Assembly: GCA_016285075.1 (NCBI GenBank)
Contig: JAEEQB010000022.1
Location: forward strand, 1-64,000
DNA length: 64,000 bases
Direction: 5' to 3'
Source: Prevotella sp.
GTDB lineage: Bacteria > Bacteroidota > Bacteroidia > Bacteroidales > Bacteroidaceae
Shown here piece after piece: positions 18,301-25,039 of this stretch. The notes below the pieces were generated by a model. The model worked only from the letters and a program-made list of their open reading frames with translations. It was not told the origin of the DNA and searched no databases. How positions within the stretch are numbered: position 1 is the first letter of the stretch; the number at the start of each line of letters is the position of its first letter. The translations under genes were made by a program, and so were the position numbers.

Positions 18301-18499
18301 GAGCGCCGAATACATCCGGATGCTCAAAGTTCAGCTGGCCGCACACCACAGGACAGCGACTTGTCCAACCGTTGCCACTGCTGTTGTCATCACCGTTCTG
18401 ATACCTAATGTTGTAAGACCCTACGTAAAGAGGCTGCGCCGCCGCCGTGATCACTGTCATCACGGATAGCAACATGATAGTTCTGATGATTCTGTTCAT
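15374..18499 (-). CDS. Secreted fusion: EEP-type phosphatase/nuclease domain plus GH92 mannosidase
   Basis: A 1041-residue protein with a signal peptide (NRIIRTIMLLSVMTVITAAAQ). Residues about 22-285 are an endonuclease/exonuclease/phosphatase domain: VGSYNIRYQN, FGAQEVL, FFNLHMDHVG, LTGDFNVDQ, RIDHIFVS and SDHYPVFA carry all metal and catalytic positions. A short polar linker is followed by a GH92 domain (about 312-1035): NPIIGTGGHGHVFLGA, VPFGFVQLGP, HLHLSGTGCADLGDL, SLWDTYRAAHPLMTL, GNEPSHHVLYLYNYVGQPW and GNEDVGQMSAWYILSAMG. GH92 enzymes are calcium-dependent exo-alpha-mannosidases. The start at 18499 gives a normal signal peptide; an upstream ATG at 18544 would add 15 residues. Inference: the two domains act together on phosphorylated or mannose-rich glycans in the periplasm. 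Confidence 0.9.
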   Translation of the reverse strand: MNRIIRTIMLLSVMTVITAAAQPLYVGSYNIRYQNGDDNSSGNGWTSRCPVVCGQLNFEHPDVFGAQEVLEPQLRDMLRLLDGYDYIGVGRDDGKQKGEYAAIFFDKSKVHLVNSGHFWLSQTPDRPSKGWDAACIRICTWGLFEDNTTGMQFYFFNLHMDHVGVESRRESARLVVDRIRGLAGDVVPVVLTGDFNVDQNDEIYSIFTRSGRLLDSYAETRLRFAENGTFNAYNQERKTSSRIDHIFVSRHFSVDRYGVLTNSYWSDHLRLPSDHYPVFARLTCNPLLTMRNSAASDEASPAEDARLSSLVNPIIGTGGHGHVFLGANVPFGFVQLGPTNRKDGWDWCSGYHYSDSVIIGFGHLHLSGTGCADLGDLAFLPVLDAGQRSVTFSHRAEYVRPGYYSVMLDNGIRVELTATERTGLHRYTLPADAAAGYLRLDLQQGIGGDHVIECEARQESPTVISGYRHSRGWANNQQLFFVAEFSRPVEQSVTDGSSLAQNTLATTQQPVAVLRFAGGDQPLLVRVGLSAVSIEGAKANLQAEQKGWNFRRTVAEADSKWEEQLQKIRVTGGTPDERTVFYTAMYHTMTAPSVFCDVDGRYRGSDGEIHQGNYVNYTTFSLWDTYRAAHPLMTLIHPERQEDIATTMLNIWRQQGKLPVWHLMGCETNCMVGNPAIPVLADLVMKGLTTQREQAIEAMKTSAMLDERGLSLLKQYGYIPCDLFDDKETVGRGLEYALADWCVAQAMKYDMQARKSGSRMSGKPDRAAAALKDRQAREELKMFEQRAQSYRHYFDPATGFMRGRDSKGGFSFSSAANPFNPFHSAPKNRDYTEGNAWQYTWLVPHDVLGLVSLFGSEDRFVSKLDSLFVVEGDLGEEAPPDISGLIGQYAHGNEPSHHVLYLYNYVGQPWKSAQLIRRTLNELYCNAPDGLSGNEDVGQMSAWYILSAMGIYQVEPAGGKYLLGSPLFPEVTMKVGGGKTFTVKARDVSSGNIYIQSARLNGKPYTRSYLMYDDIVRGGILEIQMGAQPSDFGTRKKDRPL

Positions 18500-18709
18500 A
18501 AGAAAGGCGGATATTGTTTGAATTGAGTATTTGTATATGTTCATCTCTGTTTACGACTTCTTCCCATCTGTTTCCATCAGAGCAGCATGAAGTGGTTTGC
18601 AAACAGGACCTGTACACCGTATGCGCCAGGCCGACTACCATCTCGTCTGAAGTTACGAACTACGGCCTTACAAACGGTCGATTTGTTCGCGTGACACACA
18701 AGTTTGCTG

Positions 18710-18717
18710 CAAAGGTA
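18710..18717 (-). promoter_or_regulatory. -7 promoter box upstream of the EEP-GH92 gene
   Basis: TACCTTTG on the minus strand inside TTTGCAGC context. It predicts a leader of about 200 bases before the start at 18499, unusually long in this window. That leader has no hairpin I would call with confidence. Confidence 0.45.
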
Positions 18718-18776
18718 CTGTTTTTTTCCTTAATAACCGAATGAATGGACCAAAATATTTACATCTGCCGAGTGGC

Positions 18777-18828
18777 GAATCACTGAACAGGTGAATCACG
18801 CGAACAGGTGAATCACGGGGACAGAGGT
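18777..18828. repeat. Short tandem repeat (about 17 bp, 3 copies)
   Basis: Three diverged units starting GAATCAC and ending ACAGGT or ACAGAGGT stand in a row; an inverted relative (ACCCGTGATTCGC) occurs about 30 bases further on. They lie in the roughly 400-base gap between the EEP-GH92 gene and nqrF. No function is evident. Confidence 0.5.
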
Positions 18829-18883
18829 CGCGTAATCTGGCAAGCCGGGATCACAGACCCGTGATTCGCTTGTATATCATTGC

Positions 18884-18921
18884 GAAAGAGGGTATGCCAA
18901 TGTTTTGACATACCCTCTTTC
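18884..18921 (-). terminator. Strong hairpin after the nqr operon
   Basis: GAAAGAGGGTATG pairs perfectly over 13 bp with CATACCCTCTTTC around a 12-base loop. It lies 25 bases beyond the nqrF stop. A clear T tract is missing on the minus strand, so it may stabilise the 3' end as well as terminate. Confidence 0.6.
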
Positions 18922-18945
18922 CATATCATGATGAAGAAGGAGGAA

Positions 18946-20214
18946 TCAACCTCCAAAGTTGTCGTACATGATAGACTCTGGATCTACGCCGAGAGAGTCG
19001 AGCATAGAGACGACTGCTGCCGACATGGGTCCAGGACCACACATGTAGTACTCTACATCCTCGGGAGCCTCGTGGTCCTTCAGATAAGTGTTGAGCATCA
19101 CCTGGTGGACGAATCCCGGTGTGTACTTCACGCCAGCAGCATCGGCGGCGGGATCGGGACGGTCGAGTGCCAGGTGGAAATGGAAGTTGGGATACTCCTT
19201 TTCCAGCCCCAGGAAATCGTCGAGATAGAATACCTCGTTGAGTGCGCGGGCACCGTAGAAATAATGCATCTCGCGATCGGTTGTATGCAGTGTCTTGGTC
19301 ATGTGCATGATTTGAGCACGCAACGGAGCCATACCGGCACCACCACCAACCCAGATCATCTCCTTCTTTGAGTCGAAGTGCGGGTGGAAGTCACCGAACG
19401 GACCGCTCATGATGACCTTGTCGCCTGGCTTCAGCGAGAAGATATACGATGAGGCGATGCCCGGGTTGACGTCCATGAAGCCCGAGCGGTCGGGCTTGAA
19501 GGGCGGCGTAGCGATACGAACGGTGAGCATGAACACATCGCCCTCCGCCGGATAGTTGGCCATGGAGTAGGCTCGGATGGTGTCCTCGGGGTTCTTGCAC
19601 TTCAGCGGGAACAAGCCGAACTTCTCCCAGCTGGGAAGGTATTCATCGCCAATCAGAGACTTGTCGAAGTCCTTATCGTAGTCGATGCAATCGAACTTGG
19701 GAATCTTGATCTGTGCGTAGGAGCCGGGCAGGAAGTCCATGTGCTCGCCTGGAGGCAGCTGCACCTTGAACTCCTTGATGAACGTGGCTACGTTCTTGTT
19801 GGAGATAACAGTACACTCGTATTCCTTCACTCCGAGGATGCTCTCATCGACATGGATCTTCAGGTCGCCCTTCACCTTGCACTGGCATCCTAAGCGCCAA
19901 TGGTCCTTGATCTGCTTGCGTGTGAAGTGGGGCTTCTCGGAATCGAGGATCTCTCCCCCACCCTCCAGGACCTGTACCTTACACTGTCCGCAGCTGGCCT
20001 TACCGCCGCAGGCCGAAGGCAGGAAGATGCCATTCTGGTTGAGTGTCGCCATCAGGTTGTTGCCCTGAGGCACGTTCAGCACTTTATCGCCGTTCACCGT
20101 AATATTCACATTACCGCTGGGGCTCAAATACTTCTTTGCCACCAACAGCACGACTACGAGTACAAGAATCGTAATCAGAAAAACACAAATGCTGTATAAT
20201 ATAAACTGTGCCAT
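18946..20214 (-). CDS. nqrF: Na+-translocating NADH:quinone reductase, subunit F
   Basis: A 422-residue subunit that takes electrons from NADH. Order: N-terminal membrane helix (residues 4-27), a 2Fe-2S ferredoxin domain with C69, C75, C78 and C110 (LPSACGGKASCGQCKV), an FAD domain with RAYSMANYP, and an NADH domain with GGGAGMAPLRAQI and YMCGPGPMSAAV. Length and all cofactor residues are normal. It is the last gene of nqrABCDEF, 16 bases after nqrE, and is followed by a strong hairpin. Confidence 0.98.
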   Translation of the reverse strand: MAQFILYSICVFLITILVLVVVLLVAKKYLSPSGNVNITVNGDKVLNVPQGNNLMATLNQNGIFLPSACGGKASCGQCKVQVLEGGGEILDSEKPHFTRKQIKDHWRLGCQCKVKGDLKIHVDESILGVKEYECTVISNKNVATFIKEFKVQLPPGEHMDFLPGSYAQIKIPKFDCIDYDKDFDKSLIGDEYLPSWEKFGLFPLKCKNPEDTIRAYSMANYPAEGDVFMLTVRIATPPFKPDRSGFMDVNPGIASSYIFSLKPGDKVIMSGPFGDFHPHFDSKKEMIWVGGGAGMAPLRAQIMHMTKTLHTTDREMHYFYGARALNEVFYLDDFLGLEKEYPNFHFHLALDRPDPAADAAGVKYTPGFVHQVMLNTYLKDHEAPEDVEYYMCGPGPMSAAVVSMLDSLGVDPESIMYDNFGG

Positions 20215-20230
20215 ATTATTCTCGTTGTCG

Positions 20231-20857
20231 TTAAATATTCAGTCCAGAGAAACACATCATTGCCATGGCCATGAGCCCGACGGTAATAAACACAATGCCG
20301 AGTCCCTGCAGGGGCTTAGGAACGTCGCTGTACTGCATCTTCTCGCGGATGGCGCCCATGGCGACAATAGCCAGCATCCATCCAATGCCTGAGCCAAAGC
20401 CATAGACGATAGCGTCCCAGATGGAGGTGATGGCCTGTGAGTTGCTAGGATCCATGAGGATGCGCTGCTGCATGAACAGCGAGGCGCCCATGATGGCGCA
20501 GTTCACGGCAATCAGCGGCAGGAAGATGCCTAATGCTGCGTAGAGCGACGGAGAGTATTTCTCCACGGTCATCTCGACCAGCTGCACCATGCCTGCAATC
20601 ACGGCAATGAAGAGGATAAAGGACAGATAGCTAAGGTCAACTCCCTCTACGAGGCAGTCGGGTCCCAGCACCTTGGTCTGCAAAAGATAGTTGACCGGAA
20701 CGGTTACTGTGAGCACAAAGGTCACGGCGCAGCCCAGTCCCAACGAGGTCTTCACGGTCTTCGACACTGCCAGGTAAGAGCACATGCCAAGGAAGAAGGC
20801 GAAGATCATATTGTCGACGAAAATCGACCTGAACAGTAATGATATTGCGTGTTCCAT
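20231..20857 (-). CDS. nqrE: Na+-translocating NADH:quinone reductase, subunit E
   Basis: A 208-residue inner-membrane subunit with six hydrophobic segments. It begins [20 protein letters not shown] and contains [13 protein letters not shown], the conserved segment with the cysteine that helps hold the intramembrane iron centre shared with NqrD. A second such cysteine lies in [11 protein letters not shown]. NqrE belongs to the RnfA/NqrE family; the complete nqr gene order makes the NQR assignment safe. It lies three bases after nqrD. Confidence 0.97.
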   Translation of the reverse strand: MEHAISLLFRSIFVDNMIFAFFLGMCSYLAVSKTVKTSLGLGCAVTFVLTVTVPVNYLLQTKVLGPDCLVEGVDLSYLSFILFIAVIAGMVQLVEMTVEKYSPSLYAALGIFLPLIAVNCAIMGASLFMQQRILMDPSNSQAITSIWDAIVYGFGSGIGWMLAIVAMGAIREKMQYSDVPKPLQGLGIVFITVGLMAMAMMCFSGLNI

Positions 20858-20860
20858 AAC

Positions 20861-21484
20861 TTACTTCTCTTTATAAAAATATGCACGATGAACCCAAATC
20901 ACACAGCCCACGAGGATGAGTGCCATTGCCGGCATGGTCATCATGCCGTTGTTCACGTAGCCGAAGTCGTAGCAGGCATCGGGGATGATCTGGAAGCCCA
21001 AAAGGGTGCCGCGTCCGAGGAGTTCACGAACTGCACCGACAATGACGAGGATCATGGCGTAGCCTAAGCCGTTGCCTACTCCGTCGAGGAACGAGGGCCA
21101 GGGCTTGTTCTGCATGGCGAAGGCCTCGAGGCGTCCCATGAGGATACAGTTGGTGATGATCAGACCTACATACACGCTCAGCTGAACGCTCACGTCGTAG
21201 GCGAAAGCCTTCAGAATCTGGGAAACGATGGTCACAAGAGCAGCAACAACCACCAGCTGCACCACAATGCGGATGCGATTGGGAATGGTGTTGCGGATGA
21301 TAGAGATGATCACATTCGCAAAGGCTGTGATGACTGTTACAGCCAACCCCATCACAATGGCAGGTTTGAGCTGCGAGGTCACAGCCAGCGCCGAACAGAT
21401 ACCGAGTACCTGTCCGAGAATGGGGTGGTCGAGGTTCAACGGATTGGTGAAAACCTCCTTATTTTGTTTACTGAATAATGCCAT
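20861..21484 (-). CDS. nqrD: Na+-translocating NADH:quinone reductase, subunit D
   Basis: A 207-residue inner-membrane subunit, paralogue of NqrE with opposite topology. NPILGQVLGICSALAVT-type N-terminal segment (here HPILGQVLGICSALAV) and IITNCILMGRLEAFA carry the paired cysteines for the iron centre. It starts three bases after nqrC and ends three bases before nqrE, so coupling is tight. Confidence 0.97.
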   Translation of the reverse strand: MALFSKQNKEVFTNPLNLDHPILGQVLGICSALAVTSQLKPAIVMGLAVTVITAFANVIISIIRNTIPNRIRIVVQLVVVAALVTIVSQILKAFAYDVSVQLSVYVGLIITNCILMGRLEAFAMQNKPWPSFLDGVGNGLGYAMILVIVGAVRELLGRGTLLGFQIIPDACYDFGYVNNGMMTMPAMALILVGCVIWVHRAYFYKEK

Positions 21485-21487
21485 AAT

Positions 21488-22252
21488 TTACTTCTCCTTT
21501 ACTTTAGGTTCTGTTTCTGATGAGCAGCAGTCCTCTGAATGGGTCTCTGCGCAACAGGAGTCGGTCTTCTCTGCTGCACAGCAATCCTCCGAATGGGCCT
21601 CTGCGCAACAGGAGTCGGTCTTCTCTGCTGCACAGCATGACGTACTGAACTGCTGACCGATGTTCTTCAGACAGTCCTTGATCATGGCGTCAACGCCATT
21701 AGAGGTGAGCGTGGCACCTGTCACACAGTCGACCTGCGTGGCAGGGTCATCGACTTTCTTCACAACAGAAAGGACTACGCTGCCGTCATCGCCATAGATA
21801 GTCTTACCGATGAACTTCTCCTGCCAGGCCTGCGAGTCCTTGATTTCTGCGCCAAGACCGGCGGTCTCACTCTCATGGTTGAAGTAGGCCCCGTAGACGG
21901 TTCCATCGCCCTTGATGGCCATGTAGCCGCTAATGCCGCCCCATAGTCCCATTCCCTTAAGGCTGGCCACGAGAATCTTCTCACCATCGACTTCACACTC
22001 ATATACTTTCTGGCCATCAACGTTCTTTTCTTCCTTCACCACCTCGGCATACTTGGCTTCTGCGGCAGAACCGTCCAAGTCGCGGATATTGAGCGAATAA
22101 AGGATCTGCTTCTTCACATCAAGCGCAACGTTGGCATCCTGCATAGGCTTCAGCGCCTGATAGACGAAAGCCAGCAGGAAGGCCACGATGACCACGAGAA
22201 TCGCACTATATATAATAATGTACGAGTTACTGTTCGTATTTAACTTAGCCAT
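21488..22252 (-). CDS. nqrC: Na+-translocating NADH:quinone reductase, subunit C, with cysteine-pair tail
   Basis: A 254-residue subunit. A single membrane helix (residues 11-32) precedes the periplasmic FMN domain; DCVTGATLTSNG (175-186) is the flavinylation motif, with T181 as the expected FMN site. The normal protein should end near residue 205. Here a tail of about 49 residues follows, built of 9-residue units that each begin with a cysteine pair (206-207, 215-216, 224-225, 233-234, 242-243) and alternate between CCAAEKTDS and CCAEAHSED types. By NqrC topology this tail faces the periplasm. The gene lies 89 bases after nqrB, the longest gap in the operon. Confidence 0.96.
   Translation of the reverse strand: MAKLNTNSNSYIIIYSAILVVIVAFLLAFVYQALKPMQDANVALDVKKQILYSLNIRDLDGSAAEAKYAEVVKEEKNVDGQKVYECEVDGEKILVASLKGMGLWGGISGYMAIKGDGTVYGAYFNHESETAGLGAEIKDSQAWQEKFIGKTIYGDDGSVVLSVVKKVDDPATQVDCVTGATLTSNGVDAMIKDCLKNIGQQFSTSCCAAEKTDSCCAEAHSEDCCAAEKTDSCCAETHSEDCCSSETEPKVKEK
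21530..21637. repeat. Two 54-bp tandem repeats in the nqrC tail
   Basis: Two nearly identical 54-bp units (21637-21584 and 21583-21530, minus-strand order) encode 18 residues each. Each is itself made of two 27-bp halves starting with two cysteine codons. The near identity suggests recent duplication or slippage. Confidence 0.85.
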
Positions 22253-22341
22253 AATTACAATTCTTCAATTTTTAACTTCGTTGACTTTTGTCCCGACCCG
22301 GCCAAACGTGCAGGCACGAAGGCTCAGGCTGTTCCAAAAGC

Positions 22342-23499
22342 TCAGTTCTTCAATCTTTTCTGGCGTTTCGAGATATTGCGTTCCACCACGAAATGGTCAA
22401 TCGTAGGCGCAAACATATTGCCGAAGAAGATGGCGAGCATCATGCCTTCCGGATAACCCGCGTTCATCACGCGGATGATGATAGCCATTGCGCCGATGAT
22501 GAAGCCATAGATGTACTGACCACAGGTTGTGCGACAGGATGTCACGGGGTCTGTTGCCATGAACACCGCACCGAAAGCAAAGCCACCCATCACGAAGTGG
22601 TGCCACCAGACCATTGACTGACCTGTCTGTTGGAACAGCAGAGCCAGGGCTGCGCCTCCTACGAAAACGCTCAGCATGGTGCGCCAAGAGGCAATGCCTG
22701 TCCACAGCAGAATAACTGCACCAATGGCAATGGCAATGATGCTGGTCTCACCAATGGAACCAGGAATGAATCCGCAAATCATGTCACAGACAGATGCATC
22801 GGGATTGATTCCCTGACCAATCTGTCCCAGCGGAGTAGCTGCAGTAAAGCCGTCGGAAAGGGTGTTGCCTAAACCGAAGATACTGTCTTGAGCCACCCAC
22901 ACCTGGTCGCCCGTCATCTTTGCGGGATAGGCCAAGAACAGGAACATACGTGCTGCAATGGCAGGATTGAAGATGTTCATACCCGTTCCGCCGAATATCT
23001 CCTTACAGAAGATCACAGAGAAGGCACAGGCCAAAGCCAGCATCCACAACGGACAGCCAATAGGGATGATCAATGGAATAATGATTCCCGAGACGAGGTA
23101 GCCCTCCTGAATCTCCTCACCCTTCCACTGTGCCCAGGCAAACTCGATGCCCAAGCCAACGATATAAGATACGAGTATCTTGGGCAGCACAGCCAGGAAG
23201 CCATAGCAGAATATTTCGCAGAAGCTGGCGCTTTCGAGTGTTCCTGCATACAGATAGTTCTGATATCCGATATTGTACATACCGAACAGCATAGCCGGCA
23301 TCAGTGCAATCACAACCATGCTCATAATACGCTTCGAGTCGATAGAGTCGTGAATGTTCACGCCTCCAGCCTTCGCCGTGTCATTAGGCACGAAAAGGAA
23401 GGTCTCAAAGCCATCGAACAATGAGCGGAAGGCATGTAGCTTGCCACCCTCCTCAAAGTTCGGTTTCATCTTATTGAGATAATTTCTTAATGCTTTCAT
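22342..23499 (-). CDS. nqrB: Na+-translocating NADH:quinone reductase, subunit B
   Basis: A 385-residue inner-membrane subunit of the RnfD/NqrB family with about ten hydrophobic segments. The covalent FMN motif DGFTAATPLG is at 216-225, with T222 as the predicted attachment residue. GGTGMNIFNPAIAARMFLFL and FGAVFMATDPVTSC are conserved family blocks. It forms the main Na+ channel with NqrD and NqrE. It starts 25 bases after nqrA. Confidence 0.97.
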   Translation of the reverse strand: MKALRNYLNKMKPNFEEGGKLHAFRSLFDGFETFLFVPNDTAKAGGVNIHDSIDSKRIMSMVVIALMPAMLFGMYNIGYQNYLYAGTLESASFCEIFCYGFLAVLPKILVSYIVGLGIEFAWAQWKGEEIQEGYLVSGIIIPLIIPIGCPLWMLALACAFSVIFCKEIFGGTGMNIFNPAIAARMFLFLAYPAKMTGDQVWVAQDSIFGLGNTLSDGFTAATPLGQIGQGINPDASVCDMICGFIPGSIGETSIIAIAIGAVILLWTGIASWRTMLSVFVGGAALALLFQQTGQSMVWWHHFVMGGFAFGAVFMATDPVTSCRTTCGQYIYGFIIGAMAIIIRVMNAGYPEGMMLAIFFGNMFAPTIDHFVVERNISKRQKRLKN

Positions 23500-23524
23500 A
23501 TATCATACATTAGTAAAATAAACA

Positions 23525-24868
23525 TTAAGCATTCTCCTTTCGGAGGATGTTGAGTCCTTCACGCACAATGCGCTGCAATTCCAGCTTCGAACTATCCACA
23601 AACTCAGCAAGAGCGAAGTCCTCGGGTGAGACCTCGTAGATGCCTAAAGCCTCCTGACGGTCAATGTCGCCGGAAATGATAGCCTTGATCAGGTATTCGC
23701 CGTAAATATCCATAGGCAGCACCTTGTCGTACTCACCACTCATAATGATGTGGCGCTCACCACCCTTCACCCGGGCATCAAGGGCATAATCCTTCTTGCC
23801 GCAAAGCCAAGAGAAGTAGCTGCGGTTCACAGAGAACTGCTTGAAGCGAGGCAGGATCCAACCCAGCATCTCGTCAGCATCGTTGCCTTCTGGAATCACC
23901 GTTATCTCGGAGGTGTGCGCACCCAAATAGCCTTCCTTTGTAGTAGGCTTTCCTGTGAGCACGTTGCCATTGATGATGCGCACGCTTTTCGATGCATCAT
24001 AGCTGTTGCTCAGAAGAGTTGAGAGCTCTTCTCCCACCAGCATGTCCACATGAGCCGGATTGGTGATCTCGCTACCGCATAGCGCCACACGACGAGTGAG
24101 GTTGACCTTTCCTGTATTCAGCAGACGTCCGATGAAAAGCACCACTGTAGGGTCTCCGATAGTCCAGACGACCTCACCCTTGTTGACTGGGTCTATGTTG
24201 TTCACTTGCACACCGACATTTCCTGCAGGGCACTTGCCTTCGAAGATGTTCACCTCCACATCCTTCATGCTGACAAGGGCGGAATCCTTGCCCACTCCGA
24301 GATAGGTCTTGGCAATCTTCGAGAGTGCTGTCAGACCTGTCTGAAAGTCAGACTCCTGGCCTTTCACCTCATATTCGAAGTCACAGGCCAGAGGTTTGTC
24401 GCGTAGTGCAGATACGAAAATTGCCTTAGGCTGGACACTGGGATTAGTGGAAACAGCATAAGGCAACTGGTTGATATAACCAAAAAGACCCGCCTCGAGT
24501 AACGCGTTAATGACTTGCTCGCCAGTAAGTGTACCAACATCCTTCCGGCCGAAGTCCGTAAACTCCTGCCGGCTGTCAGCATCGACCTTCACGCAGAGCA
24601 CTTTTCTTCGTTCACCTCGTACCACAGCACTCACAGTGCCGCTCACTGGCGAGGCAAACTTCACTTCAGGATACTGTTTGTTAACAAACAGCGCATCTCC
24701 GGCTTTTACTTTCTCGCCTTCCTTGACCACGACCTTGGGGGTGACTCCTTCGAAATCATCAGGCACAAGTGCGTACTTGCCATTCGATTTCAGCTGGATG
24801 ATCTTCTCCGCGGCCTTGCCTTGAAGGTTTATGTCCAAGCCTTTGCGTAACTTAATTACATTTGCCAT
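23525..24868 (-). CDS. nqrA: Na+-translocating NADH:quinone reductase, subunit A
   Basis: A 447-residue peripheral subunit on the cytoplasmic side, the first gene of the operon. It begins KLRKGLDINLQGKAAEKI with a biotinyl-lipoyl-like fold (VKEGEKVKAGDALFVNK), followed by the Rossmann-like core with AIFVSALRDKPLACDFE and YSWLCGKKDYALDARVKGGE-type segments. NqrA has been implicated in ubiquinone binding in Vibrio. Length and order are normal. The promoter box lies about 26 bases upstream. Confidence 0.97.
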   Translation of the reverse strand: MANVIKLRKGLDINLQGKAAEKIIQLKSNGKYALVPDDFEGVTPKVVVKEGEKVKAGDALFVNKQYPEVKFASPVSGTVSAVVRGERRKVLCVKVDADSRQEFTDFGRKDVGTLTGEQVINALLEAGLFGYINQLPYAVSTNPSVQPKAIFVSALRDKPLACDFEYEVKGQESDFQTGLTALSKIAKTYLGVGKDSALVSMKDVEVNIFEGKCPAGNVGVQVNNIDPVNKGEVVWTIGDPTVVLFIGRLLNTGKVNLTRRVALCGSEITNPAHVDMLVGEELSTLLSNSYDASKSVRIINGNVLTGKPTTKEGYLGAHTSEITVIPEGNDADEMLGWILPRFKQFSVNRSYFSWLCGKKDYALDARVKGGERHIIMSGEYDKVLPMDIYGEYLIKAIISGDIDRQEALGIYEVSPEDFALAEFVDSSKLELQRIVREGLNILRKENA

Positions 24869-24893
24869 TTATAACTAGTTTAATTGGAATAGA

Positions 24894-24901
24894 CAAAACT
24901 A
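24894..24901 (-). promoter_or_regulatory. -7 promoter box of nqrABCDEF
   Basis: TAGTTTTG on the minus strand, placing the start near 24887 and giving an approximately 19-base leader. The -33 region is A/T-rich with no clear TTG. Confidence 0.5.
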
Positions 24902-24980
24902 CAGTTTGCAAAATTAATAATTTTTAGCCATATTACGATAAATATCTGATAAAAAATAACGTATTCACGAGTTTTTATCG

Positions 24981-24988
24981 TAATTTTG
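24981..24988 (+). promoter_or_regulatory. -7 promoter box of the TamB-like gene
   Basis: TAATTTTG, about 52 bases before the TTG start codon. It is back to back with the nqr promoter, so the gap between the two genes is a divergent promoter region. Confidence 0.5.
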
Positions 24989-25039
24989 CGGAAAAAATGG
25001 TGCCGACGCTTTGCGTTTGCTATCTTGAACTGACAGAAT

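Noticed and set aside
18946..24868. Could the six-gene operon be Rnf rather than Nqr?
   Set aside because: Gene order A-B-C-D-E-F, the NqrA subunit and the NqrF layout (2Fe-2S plus FAD plus NADH domains) are specific to Na+-NQR; no RnfB or RnfC with 4Fe-4S clusters is present.
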